Assembly: GCA_022605955.1 (NCBI GenBank)
Contig: JAKCOZ010000032.1
Span: 8,742,001 to 8,806,000 of the forward strand
Source: Rallus limicola
Lineage: Eukaryota; Chordata; Aves; Gruiformes; Rallidae
Length of the DNA: 64,000 bases
Reading direction: 5' to 3'
Within the stretch, counting starts at the first letter, position 1, and each line of letters begins with the position of its first letter. Both the position numbers and the translations under genes were made by a program. Below are positions 1 to 12,060 of the stretch, piece by piece. The notes below the pieces were generated by a model. It was not told the DNA's origin. It made no database searches and was given only the letters and a program-made list of their open reading frames with translations.

Positions 1-2925
1 TTTTACAGAGTAATAATTTGATTGAAGTCTATATGCTGGAGTAACAGGCCAACTGGTGTTTAGTAGCCTTGGTCTTAATGCCACTCCATCAAATCGCTTC
101 CACTGTGCTTGGGAATGGATTCAAAGGATAAGTTATAGTTAGTTCAGTAATTCTGCTTCTCTTTTATTGGAAATATTACAATACAATAAATTATATTTAA
201 GTTGTGTTTACTTCACTGGGGGTTGGACACTGCACATGTCCTGCTCTTCATGGTGAGCTGATACACTGGCATACTGTCCTTGGTATTTCTCTTTAAATTA
301 AGCCTACATCTGGTTACATTTTAGCACTTTTAGATGGTCCTTCAGGAATGAATGAAGGCAAGATATAAAGTAAAATGTTTTGTTAATTGTGTGTGTGTTT
401 GTGGGGGGGTGGTGTTGGTGAAGATCTTCAAGAGACAGCCAGTTGTTAGGCATCCTGGACACTACTGCTTTTGCATATTATGCATGGAGTGTATTACGTG
501 ATAGAAATGTCTTCTGTGCAGAAACCATGTCTGAGCACTGTGCAGCCATCTGGCAGTTCAGTGGCTTCATATCACAGCTCTGTTCAAAGTAAGTGTAAAA
601 GATAGACAACAGAGAGTGTTTGGAAGGGCTTCTTTGCCAGCAGTCACATTTCTGGTGCTTCACTCAACTTTAGGATGAAATACTTTGCTGTTGTCACCAT
701 GAACCTTAACGATTAATTCTTTGCTCCTGGCAATCCAGGAATATTGAATATTGCTAGAAATAGGATTCAGACCAAGAGACAGCCAACTTTTTGTCACGTG
801 GATATCCCGTACAAATGGACAGTGTGCTTTATATAATGTTCCTCTGATACTCCCAAATAGACTTTTGTTATTTCTGAACTGTTCTTTACTTTCCTGTGCT
901 GTGGTGGAGCAATCAGGCTTGCATATGATTTTTTATTCCTCTATGTATGCTTACATACTTAGGCACCTATGGAAACCATTGAGAGCTGTTGATTTCTCTA
1001 GCCTGCTGGTATTGTTTTCTGTTAACAAATAGATGCTGAGCCCTGCTGTCCAGACCCAAGCATGCTCTAATTTCTGGAATCCTCTGCTCCAGTGAAGTAT
1101 GTCAAAGGAGAAGTAAGGCAGTTGCTGCTTTCAGTTTGTACAAAATCCCGATTTTCAGCATGACTTGGAACAAGATGCATGGTATGCAACAAGCCATCTG
1201 ATTAATCAGCAGAGAATTTGCAAACATCAGCAATGCTTCAGGATGATAGAGGAAGATCTGATATCGTGTCTCCTTGAGCTTTCCATATATAGTTATTTGC
1301 CCTTGCTCTTCCCCTTATCTCCATGAGAGTTCATGTGAGGTCCGTGGTTTGACTAAACATAGGACTGCCTGGAGTCTCTGGCTTTTGGTTTTTCCCTTCC
1401 TAATTGGCTTTTACCAGCTATTTTTCAAGCATGATGGTGTCAAGTCAATTTGCTCAGGAGTCGATCATGTGATTTTCATCACGATGCTTATGTAAACGCT
1501 TCTCCCAGCTTGCAGCTTGATTAACCTAGGTTTTTTCCAAAGGCTTATTGAGGTGCTATCCATAGCAAATCAATGACATGGGTGTCTTCTATATGATCGG
1601 TGGGAGAGAAGGAAATCTTAATGAAGCCAAGGTCCTTTAGCTGGCTTAACTGACACTGCTTTGCTTGGTGCTTACAGGGTGACACCATGACACTGCTGTT
1701 CTCTTAAGTTCTTCTTGATTTGAAGAGCGTAGAGTGGTCTTTGACTGCAAGTTTCCTTCATAGGTATTATCTTAAACTCCATCTTCAGACAGCGACTGAT
1801 CATGGGATTTCTCTGATGTTCAGGCAGTGGTTTTGCAAAATTCTCTTTTCTCTAGAATACAAGTGGAAAATGCACCTGTGGAGAATGCCGTGTGGAGGAA
1901 AGGTATTGGAGGAGGAGGAGAAATTGCTGAAGTCTCGGTGGTGGAAGCCTTGAGTGATGTTTGATCTGTTTTGAACATGTAGTTAGGGTTAATCTGACAG
2001 TCTGTATTACACTTGCTCTCTGGGGCAGGAACAACTCCGGGAATTCCCTGATGTTTTCACTCCAGGGTAGCTAAAAGTTAAAGGAGCTTTAGAAGCTGGG
2101 CATGAAAACCACAGCCACTGAGCGAAAATGAAACAAAACCTTCAGAAAGCTTGAAATGATTAGTAGGGCAGGCTTGGAATATGTAACCTACTCCAATAGT
2201 GCAAGGGAGCAGTACGGGGTTAACAAATGGAATTTGAAGTGGGTTTGGAGATAGCGGTTCAGATGCTTTGGGCATACCGCTCATACCACACATGTGTCGC
2301 TTATTTTAGTCCCTAATCCACAGAGCCCCTGGCCCTGCTATTGAAAGCAGCACGGATTGGGGAGGTGAAGCGCTGATGGGGAGGTAATAGGAGCTGTTAC
2401 AGATCTTGACAGAGTAAATGCTGCAGTGCTTTGGTGTGTGTCTTTCACTAGCAGTATGAATATCTATAACAGGCTGAATTTCACAGGTCACAGCAGGGCT
2501 GGCTTCGAGGCATGCTGCTTCGAAGCGATTGGAGACCTCCAAAAGATTCCTGCAGGCTGTCCTTTAAAAGTGATCCTGTTTCGGTCTGTGAGGTTTGATC
2601 CCGGCTACTGCTGAGGAAGAATAGGATGAGACCACGGGCTTCCTGTTCACTCATTTGGAAAGCCTTTGAAGAGAAATTTTAACTGCCTTGTAGCAGAGGT
2701 TACAGGAATTCGTTCTTATTTTTTTGTTTTGCAGAGGATTTACAGATTCTGTAGATCCTTTCTGTACAAGAGCAATAGATTATGTGGGAGCATAAAGCAG
2801 ATTTTTCTGGAGGGGAAAAAAAAATATAACTTTTTCTTGCTGTGTGACCTCAATGTCTGGCAGATTGTTCTCCTGTTCCTATCCTTATTCTAAATATATT
2901 TAATTTGTTTGTATTATTGAAAGAA

Positions 2926-2980
2926 AATCATAGAATATATTGAGGGGGAAGGGACCTGCTGACTGTAGATCGTGTAGGTG
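2926..2980 (-). repeat. Possible short CR1 3'-end fragment
   Basis: The start resembles the antisense CR1 terminus (AATCATAGAAT followed by GGAAGGGACCT), but similarity fades within about 50 bases. It could be a degraded CR1 end or chance. Confidence 0.35.
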
Positions 2981-3127
2981 ATGTAGCAGATGAGATGAGC
3001 TGGCAGAATTTAAATGATGTCATAGCATGCTTAATACCTGCATGGTAGGTTGGGGTTGAGCAGCAGATAAAAATCACACATACATGATGCTTATCATTTT
3101 GGTATTTTATAAAGAAAGGATTTCCAT

Positions 3128-3546
3128 ACAAAGAGAGGCTGGGGGAGCTGGGCTTGTCCAGGCTGGAGAAGAGAAGGCTGTGGGGGGACCTCATTGCAGC
3201 CTTCCCGTCCCTCAAGGGAGCAGAGAAACAGGAGGGGAATCAGCTTGTTCAAAGGGCAGAGACTGGCAGGACAAGGGGGATGGGTTTAAGCTAACAGAGG
3301 GAAGGGTTAGATGAGATATTAGGGGGAAGTTCTTTACAGAGAGAGTGTTGAGGGGCTGGAACAGGCTGCCCAGAGAGGTGGTGGGTGCCCCATCACCGGA
3401 AATGTTCAGGGCCAGGTTGGCTGGGGCCCTGGGCAACCTTGTGTAGCTCCAGGCCTGGAGGTTGGTGTCCCTGTCTGTGGCAGGGGTCTTGGAGCTCTGT
3501 GGTCCCTGGGATCCCTTGCAACCCAGACCATTCCACGATTCTAAGG
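3128..3546 (+). mobile_element. CR1 LINE 3' end, sense orientation
   Basis: This is a 5'-truncated CR1. Diagnostic stretches in order are AAGAGAAGGCTG, GGGGACCTCATTGCAGCC, AGTTCTTTACAGAGAG, GGAACAGGCTGCCCAGAG and a terminal AACCCAGACCATTCCACGAT resembling the CR1 tail. The copy is closely related to those at 6553 (same strand) and at 27311, 37281 and 51917 (opposite strand). It carries no open reading frame for the CR1 proteins, as is usual for truncated bird copies. Confidence 0.93.
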
Positions 3547-5814
3547 TTTTTTTTCCTGTGGTTGTATATTCTCAGCGTTTGCAATTTTAGGAGTTAAAGG
3601 ATAAATGACTAAATGTGCATTTTCTCTTGGCAGTAGGTTTGTTAAAGCCTCATAGCTACCCACAGAGTTTCAGTTTCTTGTGTTTGAGATGGGGTGTCTT
3701 GGCTGGAAAGAAAGGGGGTATCTCTGGTTTCTGAGCTTCACTGTGCCTCTCTTGCTGCATGCAATATGCATCTTTCCTGGCTTTGCCTGTGGACCTGTGG
3801 GTCCCAGGGAACCGTCTCGGGTACATCTCCTTCTATGTAGCCTTGGCAATGTCCACGCTTGAACTGCTGTTGTCATCTCTTTTGGGGCATGTGTTAGCCT
3901 TTATTTTAATGGCTAGAACAGAATTTTAGATAATTATATTACGTATCTCAGCTTTCTGTGATATAAGATGTTTCTAAACCTGAGGACCCTTCACGGGCAT
4001 AAGTTGCATAAGCACGCATCTGTACTGATGCTATTTGTCATCCATTAACTCTGAAACGTGGAGCCGAATCCCCAGCTCCAGTGGACTTCAACCAACTCTT
4101 CAACTTTCCAAACTGCCTGTAGTGTCATCCGCTGCAGTTCCAGGAGGGGGAAATATTTAAAAATCTATTTTGTCTTGCAAAACCTGCATCTGTAACTCTG
4201 GATTATGGTTTCGATTCTTTCAGCTCATCTTTCCCATTCCTGGGAAGATATTTATATTGTTTGTATCTCATGTCAAACCATGTTTTTCTGTCTGCTGAAT
4301 TCTGCCATGTGTTGCTTTGTTTGCAAGTCGCTTCCAAGCCAGTAATCATAAGCACTCCATCTGGTTGGGAAGCAGAGTAGTGATAATGCAAAAGGACGTT
4401 TCCACTATCCTATTTAAAAGAATCCTCCATCTGTACCAAATCTTCCATTTTAATGAGATTGTAAAGGGTTTTGTTGGGTTTTTCTCTTTCACAGGGGGGA
4501 GGAGATTGATTGTTGAGATGATTATATTTTTCCCTTGCACATCTACACATTACATGATTGTATCCACTGCCCTTTCTCTTTCCTGAGCTGAGAATGATGG
4601 TAAGAATTTGCAGTTTGTGTAATTCAGGATGTGAAGCAGCAAAATGATCGTGAAAATTTTACCTGAAATCTATAACAAGTTGATTTTGTCATTAATATTG
4701 AGCCTTGCCCTTATAACCCTTTTTATAACACATGTGAGAAATCATCCCGAGTGCTCTAACACTGATCCCCAAGGTTTAAAAAAATAGTGTCACTGTGATT
4801 TATGAGGTGAGCTTTTGGTAATCTAAGCTGAATTGATGGATGTGAATGTGCTGAGATGACTTTTTAGTGCTGGCAGATTTTAATTTTTCTTTGTGCTTCT
4901 CTTTCGTGATTCTGATTGTTGGTCTCTTAAAATTGATGGAGAAGTGGGCAATTTCTCCCGTGGCAATGTCACAACCTAAACCAGGACAGTTTTGTGGAGG
5001 TTAATAGACAACAGTCTGGGTCGATCATCCACCGGTCTCATCATACTAACGTGAGCTCAAAAGCCAAGAGCCAGTGACTGGAAAAGCAAAGCAGCTCTGG
5101 CAGAATAAATGAGCTGGCGATGGGTAGCAGAGAGCAGTCTCAGAGGAGGTCCTGAAGAGACCAGGTTATCGCTCACACTCAGTGGGATCTGGGCTGTCCA
5201 GGGACGGAGGACTGCAGCCTGCTCCTTTAACAGATCTGCAGAGATGGTGTTGAATCATTTTCTCTCAGAGCATTGTTCCTCCTTTCCAATCAAGGACTTA
5301 ATCTTTAGGAGAGCTGTCAGATTGCCAGTTCTGTGTCACCAGTAACTACCCCCTGACAGGAGGCTGGGGTTCAGTGGTGCTTGGTGGTGTGGGCTTGGTC
5401 TTCTGGACGGGCTCCCGTGAGTTCCCATAAAACTGCTCAGTTCAATGCTTTTAACCACAAAAAGAGCTATCCCTGCAAGATACAATTTTCACGTCATTAC
5501 CTCAAATCCAGTCACAGAAATCATATTTTCTTTCTCCTTTTCAGAGGCAGAAGAAGGGGATTTAGGCTTACTTAGGTGCTTATTCAGGGCCAACTCTCCT
5601 TTGGTTGGAAACAAAACTTGAGGCACCAGATAGTAACCCTGTACCCTTGGGTTGCTAGAACTTAGATATTTCCTTTTATTTTATACTGGGCTTTAGAAAC
5701 AGACTCTTTTAGGATAGTGTGTGCTGTTATGGCAGCCTGCAATAATAGCACTGCCAAGGTAGCTGTGGCGTGGATGATGGAAACCTCTGCTGCCAGGAGT
5801 TCTGCGCAGATATG

Positions 5815-6180
5815 TCAGTGAGGTAAATTTATTTAAACTGACTCGGTCATCGTCTTGTATTTAAATCGAGGTGGAAGGCTTCTCCACCCCTTCAGACAGC
5901 CGTTGGCATCTCTTTGTTTAGTCACTGGCAGAAGTGGGTCTCAGTAATTGATACTCTAATGCCATAAGCAAAAAATGCGCGGGAGCGGTGAGGGGTGGTT
6001 AACAGAGTGCTTCATTGGTGACACTAATGAAGTCATTCCAAGGTAGGCCGGCTGGCCGCAAGGCCTGCGCTATTTATTTAGCGATACGTCGCGGCCTCAA
6101 ATTTTACACCTTCTGAAAGTTTTTACTTGGGTAATTAGAAAGGTCCGTGGTTTAACCCAACAGCACAGAGCTGGTACCTG
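5815..6180. promoter_or_regulatory. Candidate conserved non-coding or regulatory block
   Basis: This repeat-free block has an unusual local concentration of CpG dinucleotides at about 6048-6093 in an otherwise CpG-poor intron. It also contains short inverted repeats: AGGCC at 6061-6065 with GGCCT at 6093-6097, and CGCTA at 6068-6072 with TAGCG at 6079-6083. No coding potential is evident. A regulatory role is inference only. It could be an enhancer, a conserved element without known role, or nothing. Confidence 0.25.
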
Positions 6181-6552
6181 GTGAGTGGGCTCTAGTCAGT
6201 ACAAACTCAGGAATTAACCCATATATAAAAATTATTCTAAGGCTATTTATAGACAGAGGAGACATTGAACATACCTCATCTGACCAGAATATTCAACCCT
6301 GATTTCTTTTTTTTCCCCTCCTCTTACTCTGGATTGTTCTTCCATACCAGGGAATATCCATACACACCTTGAGATGTGTAACAGGCAAGCAGAGTGTGCG
6401 CTGTGCAGGTGCTTGTGGTGAATTGGAGAGACTTTGGTATTCCCTTTCTCAGAAGCTGGACATTCCTTAAAGCCAATCCTAGTGTATTTAACTGTAGGGA
6501 AGCCCACAGAAAATTCCTGCTTCTGGCAATAGCTTCTGTTGACAAGGAAGAG

Positions 6553-7003
6553 ATCTTTGTCCAGATCTGGGGCTCCCAATACAAGAAAGATGTGGAACTG
6601 TTGGAGAGGGGTCAGAGGAGGCCACAAAGATGAGCACCTTCCCTACGAAGAGAGGCTGAAGGAGCTGGGCTTGACCAGCCTACAGAAGAGAAGGCTGCGA
6701 GGGGAATCAGCTTGTTCAAAGGGCAGAGACTGGCAGGACAAGGGGGATGGAGTGAAGCTGAGGGAGGGAAGGGTTAGATGAGATATTAGGGGGAAGTTCT
6801 TTACAGAGAGAGTGAGGAGGGGCTGGAACAGGCTGCTCAGAGTGGTGGTGGGTGCCCCATCCCTGGGAGTGTTCAAGGCCAGGTTGGCTGGGGCCCTGGG
6901 CAACCTTGTGTATCTCCATGCCTGGAAGTTTGTGGGCCCTGCCTGTGGCAGGGGGTTGGAGCTCTGTGATCCTTGAGTTCCCTTCCAACCCAGACCATTC
7001 TGG
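6553..7003 (+). mobile_element. CR1 LINE 3' end, sense orientation, internally deleted
   Basis: The copy begins with the CR1 segment CCAGATCTGGGGCTCCCAAT and runs through GATGTGGAACTGTTGGAGAG to a tail ending CCAACCCAGACCATTCTGGG. Compared with the copy at 3128 it joins AAGGCTGCGAGGGG directly to AATCAGCTTGTTC, so it lacks the roughly 60-base piece containing the GACCTCATTGCAGCC motif. The internal deletion is visible directly by comparing the two copies in the window. Confidence 0.93.
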
Positions 7004-7546
7004 GCTTCCCTCTGAAGGAAGATGGTTTTGCTCTTGGTACTGCTTTTAATCTTTCTAGTTTAGGAACTTGAAGTATATACAGTGCAGCCTTTTAGTTCAG
7101 GAAAAGAACCTCTAGAACAACCGACACAAAGCTATCATAATTAGTCATCAGAAAATCTGAATAAATATAAAATTACCATGGAGTAGGAGGCAGGCATATG
7201 CGGTATTCAAAACACACAGAGTGTAAAATGATGTTATTGTTGCCTTTAGAAATAGTTCAAAGTAGTCTGCATTAGAAAGAGCTGATAAGCAGAATGACAA
7301 AAGCTTGTTTCATGAGTGATTCCAAGCAGCGGTGGTTTCTGATCAGCTGATGCTGCAGCTATTTTGGGTATTCCACAGATCATGATTACATACATGGGGA
7401 ATGATTGGAGGCAGCAAATATGGTAAGTGAGCCAGGAATCCTGGGACAAGCTTCGTTACTAACTTAACAGTCTTACAATCCCTTGTCCTTTGCCATTTAA
7501 ATAGCCGAGGGAAGTCTAACAAGTGGCTGTGCTTAATTGTCTTTTT

Positions 7547-7587
7547 TTAAAAAAAAACAAACCCTGAAAACAAAAAAAAAAAACACT
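7547..7587. repeat. T/A homopolymer low-complexity tract
   Basis: Seven T followed by nine A, then a second run of twelve or more A after a short A/C interval. No flanking mobile-element sequence was recognised. Confidence 0.7.
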
Positions 7588-8104
7588 TCCCGAGGCTGCT
7601 ATTTTTAGTAATGAAGCAGTGTCCAATGTGTTAACTAATTGAGTCATCAGGTTTCATATCTGGCCACAGAAAATGGCAGTGGAAGAGGGAGAATGCTTTC
7701 CAGAACAAGTAAGCACTTACGGATTCTGAAATGAGTGAAGTCTGCATATCGAGTTTTTTGCGTTAGTGTTTTAAAGCTTTGGTTGCCTTAAGACAGAGCT
7801 GGCTGTAGGCAGAGGTATGTTTTGGCTTGTTTGGGTGTGTGCAGTGTTCTGGCGGTTGGGTTTGTGGCATAGGCTGGGTCAGATGGTACATGGCGCTATC
7901 GGTTCTCTCTCCTTACCAACGGTGACGTTCTGTCCAGGATGCTCTGGAGAAAGCACTACTTAAAATGGTATAGAAACACTTTGTTAATGTTTTGCTCTGT
8001 GATCAGGGCCTCATGTAATGTAGGCATACGCAAACAGTCTGGGTAACCGAAAAAATTTAGCAAATCTCACTAAATTTTTTGGGGGGGAGGTGTGGAAATT
8101 AACT

Positions 8105-8153
8105 GCTTGTAAGGCATATTTGTCATATCTGGGCTTGTAAGGCATATTTGTCA
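8105..8153 (+). repeat. 28-bp imperfect tandem duplication
   Basis: The 21-mer GCTTGTAAGGCATATTTGTCA starts at 8105 and again at 8133, a period of 28 bases. The spacer after the first copy is TATCTGG. Confidence 0.9.
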
Positions 8154-11100
8154 AATAACACACCTCTTCTACTGACAGTTCCTAGGGCAATTAAACTTCA
8201 AAAGGAGCCTGCTGCTAATATGCTCGTAGTGACCCTTAAGGAAGAACCTGTCTCGTTCTTGCTCTCTCGTTACTTAGGAGTAGTCCTAGTAACTTCCAAG
8301 GTGCACTCTGTGTGATTTAAAAGCTCCTCAAGTGAGCAAGCTACTGTGAAATGACATCCCCACACTGTGTGACCTAGGCTCCAAGGTTCTTCGCTTCAGA
8401 TATTTGCATCAATTAAACACAAAGTTCAAACAACTGCTCTCTGGGCTGTTTTACCACAGAATTACAATGCTGCACTCCCAGCAAACTCTGGTCTCACGTT
8501 ATTACTATTGATGAAGGTCAAGTTTTGTGGAAGCATCAATTAATGGCAGTATTTTTCTTTAGAGATATTACTGATGGTAGGACCCAGCAGTTTACCAGCT
8601 AAATTCCACTTCAGCAATAGTTCTGTGCTCTGAAAAAAAGCCTGCAGGAAGATCTCTTAAATGTGTGTGATGTTTATTTGCTGTCAACGCACAGGACTGT
8701 GATGATGTTCCTTGTTAAAACCCATACTTGAAACTGGTTGTTTTTTGGTGATGCTATCCTTGCTCATAAATTCATTTCCACCGGTCATTTCAAAGTTATG
8801 AAAACATTTAGGGGATTTTGTGAAACGGTTTCTTGCAGGAGAAGATTTTTGTTAGGTTCAGATGTTTTATGGTATTTAATTAAATTGTTGTGGGGTTTTT
8901 TTTTAGTTCTGAGACTATTATTTCCTCTCTCCCAGTGCGTTTTTAGCACAATACTATCAGTCCTGAGGGTGATAACCATCTTTGCTGATGCTTTACGTGA
9001 CCCCAGTAGTACAGAACAGGATGCAGCCCTGTTAGTTTCTGTGTGCAGCAGTTCAGAGAGTAGAGGGACCTGAAAAACCTCACTGCTGTCAAGCCGTGGC
9101 GTGGGCAATGTGCTGGTCTGCTGTACGCTCTGTCCTTCTGTGTTGCAACCAAACGGTATTTACTCTTGCTTTACAAGGGTTTGTTAGAAGTTGCATAGAA
9201 ACTGGTCTTACTGTTAGTACGTACGTTGTTCGTTGAAGGCATGTTTGTGTGGAGCGATGGAGAAAGGGGAGGAACATATTTGTTTTGTAAGTCTTCTTTT
9301 TTTCCAGGCTGATGTTGTTTGTGGTAAATCCTGATTCTTGTTCTGTACATCTCAGTCGCCTATAGGTTGCCATGTATGTTTTAGGTGTAAGGGAGAAACA
9401 AGCTCTACTTCGCCGTGTGTTTATCCTGTAGATTAGCTATTCAGAAGCGACGCTTTAATTAACATTGTGGAGTAATGGGTTATTCTAGCATCACATGCTA
9501 GGGGAGATTACTTATCGGGCCGGTGGGCAGTACTGTTGGCCTTAGTGTATCTCTGTGAGCATATAATAAACTGATCTTTAACTGATCTGGCTAAACTAAA
9601 AACTAATCCTAAATCTGTGGGTTTTAAAACAATACAGATAGTCTTTTAGCACAGTTTAAAAAGCTTAAATTTGTTACTGAAATACCATTATTTTCTTTGA
9701 TTAAACGATAACGTGTCTTCCAAATGTACTTGATTCTGATGCTAGGAGACAGTGGTAATTTTCAAATGAAAAATATACTATGAAGTCTGGCTAAGGTGAA
9801 GTAAAATGTTCAAATAGTGCTGTTAGGTTTATTATTTTTTCAAAAATATAGAAGCCCCCCCTCATATTCAGATCATCGGGGGGAGGGAGGAGAGGTTTAC
9901 AGAATTCCAGCTCTAGTACACCATTATTTATAATTTTTTTGTTATTTATAATATTTAGAATTTCAGATTCACTGTGATTGTGTGAAGATGGCACATTTTT
10001 ATATGCACTGATATATATTTGGCAATTTTTTATCCCTTCAGGAACAAAACTGAGCTGTGTTGTATTTTCTTTCCCCCTCTCCATCTCAAAGACCCCATAC
10101 AGCTAAGAGCGTTCTTACTGTTACTTCTTTCATCCTGGTTGTGCCTGTAAATCTGATGCTAGCCTTGCCCAAGGGTGATTTAGACAATGATTCCTGTTTC
10201 AAAACAGAATTGTGTATTTAAAGTCAGTATTTGAATCTAGTTTAAAACAATCATAGGGTTCCAATTTGCTGTTTTTGCTCACAGATTTTGGTGCTTGGGC
10301 TGGAAAAAGCAAATTTCCCATTGGAATCTGAGCAAATCCTCAGTCTGGAATATGTGGAGTGAGGAACAAAACACTTTGTAAGCTAATTTACATTTGCTAC
10401 ATAAACCACTGAATACACTTCATCTAGACAGCCCCAACAAATGCTGTGGCAGCACGTTCCAGACCTATCACAGATGTGTAACAGTGAACACAGAGGAGGA
10501 GGAGGAGAAAGGGAGCACTGGGGAATGTGGGGGCTGGTGGCTTCTCTGTGTTCAGCCCCACTGCTCTGCGTGGGCCATGCAACGCTGCTGCCCATGTCTC
10601 TTGTCTTTCTCCTGGACGTGATCCCAAGTTTTCCTTGATGTTTCAACAGTAACAAACAGTAGCGCGTGCGACACCCCTGGTTTGCTCTGACTTACCTTCG
10701 TGGTTTATTGTCCTGCAGTGAGTTACAGGCTGGATATGGTGTTACTGGGTTGTATCCACGACACCAGAATTGAGTGGAAAACAAAATACAGCAGGTCGTG
10801 GTCAGCATGGATATTCAGTTCCTGTAGATGAATGTGACCAAGTCTAACACAGCCAACACAGTATTCACTAATGATATTCTTCACTAGTTCTCATACATCT
10901 CCAGATTGCGCTTCAAATTTTCTCCTGGCAGGTTTCTCAGCTCCTGTCTTCAAGAACTGTTAATTCTCCTGTGTGAAATTGCCCTTGTGAGTTTGGGAAG
11001 TGCTAGCTGGTTTTTCTCTTCCTGACCAACCAAAGATAACTCAGCCAGTCTCTGGCTCTAGGGAGATGTTTGAATCCCTTAGCTTATTGGCTCCATGAAT

Positions 11101-11435
11101 TCTTTCTTGGTGTACCAGGGCATATATATTTCATAGCATTCCTACAGAGAGATGTCAGGACAGGTTGCTGTGTAATTTTCCAAGCTCTCCTTGTAAACTC
11201 CAATGACAGAGCTCATGCAATGCCTCTAACCAACCCCTGCAGAACTGAGGGTTTCAAGGTTTATGGCTGTGTTGCACATCTTGCCTCAGGAACCTTCTTA
11301 GCCCCCAGAAGCTCTTTAGCTTCAGGCTCTGTATCTACCATGTGAGTTACATGGCTTTTTCAACCAGAGACTGTCTTCAACGAGGTGTTCAAGTGTGTTA
11401 TTGGGAAGGGGTTCTTTGCTTCTGACAGAGGTCAT

Positions 11436-11815
11436 AATCATAGAGTCCTAGAATCTCCTGAGCTGGAAGGGACCCATAAGGATCATCAAGTCCACACAGA
11501 CTCAGCCAAGTCAGAGCATGGGACTGAGGGCATCGTCCAGATGCTTCTTGAACTCAGTCAGGCTCAGTGCTGTGACCACTTCCCTGGGCAGCCTGTGCCA
11601 ACACCTGACCACCCACTCAGTAAAGAACCTCTTCCTAACAACCAAACTAAAGCTCCCCAGGTGTAGCTTCACGCAATTTCCTTGGGTTCTATGACTGGTC
11701 ACCAAAGAGAGGAAATCAGCACCTGCCCCTTCACTCCCACTCATCAATAAACCGAAGACCTCAATGAGGTCTCTTCTCAGCCTCCTCTTCTCCAGGCTGA
11801 ACAAACCAAGGGACT
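11436..11815 (-). mobile_element. CR1 LINE 3' end, antisense
   Basis: The antisense tail starts AATCATAGAGTCCTAGAATC and continues with CTGGAAGGGACCCATAAGGA, CTTCCCTGGGCAGCCTGTGC and TCTTCTCAGCCTCCTCTTCT before ending near AACAAACCAAGGG. It belongs to the same subfamily as the shorter fragment at 48938, sharing the unusual GGCATCGTCCAGATGCTTCT stretch. Confidence 0.93.
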
Positions 11816-11898
11816 AAATCCCTTCTAGGAAACCTACATTTGGGCACTTATAAACTGATAAAGGTTTGTAATTTATAATTTTTAAAAATTTTAATTTG

Positions 11899-12060
11899 CC
11901 TAGGGAGGTGGTGGTGCCACCATCCCTGGAGGGATTGAAAAGGCTTGTGGATGAAGTGCTGAAGGGCACAATCTAGAGGTGGCTGGGCAGGGTTGGGCTG
12001 TGGTTTGATTCAATGATCTAAAGGGTCTCTTCCAACCCAGGCGATTCTATGATTCTGTGA
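11899..12060 (+). mobile_element. CR1 LINE 3' end, sense, short
   Basis: The fragment starts in the conserved GGGAGGTGGTGG segment and ends with TCTTCCAACCCAGGCGATTC followed by two copies of the CR1 terminal octamer type (TATGATTC, TGTGAATTC). It is very similar to the copy at 44950, sharing GGGATTGAAAAGGCTTGTGG, so the two are the same subfamily. Confidence 0.92.

Noticed and set aside
2926..3546. Whether the two nearby CR1-like pieces form a full retroelement
   Set aside because: The first fragment is antisense and the second sense; neither has coding sequence, so they are separate truncated copies.
6243..6252. Perfect MEF2-type motif CTATTTATAG (also at 29968-29977)
   Set aside because: The palindromic pattern is expected about once per 64 kb by chance and more in AT-rich DNA, so two hits carry no weight without conservation.
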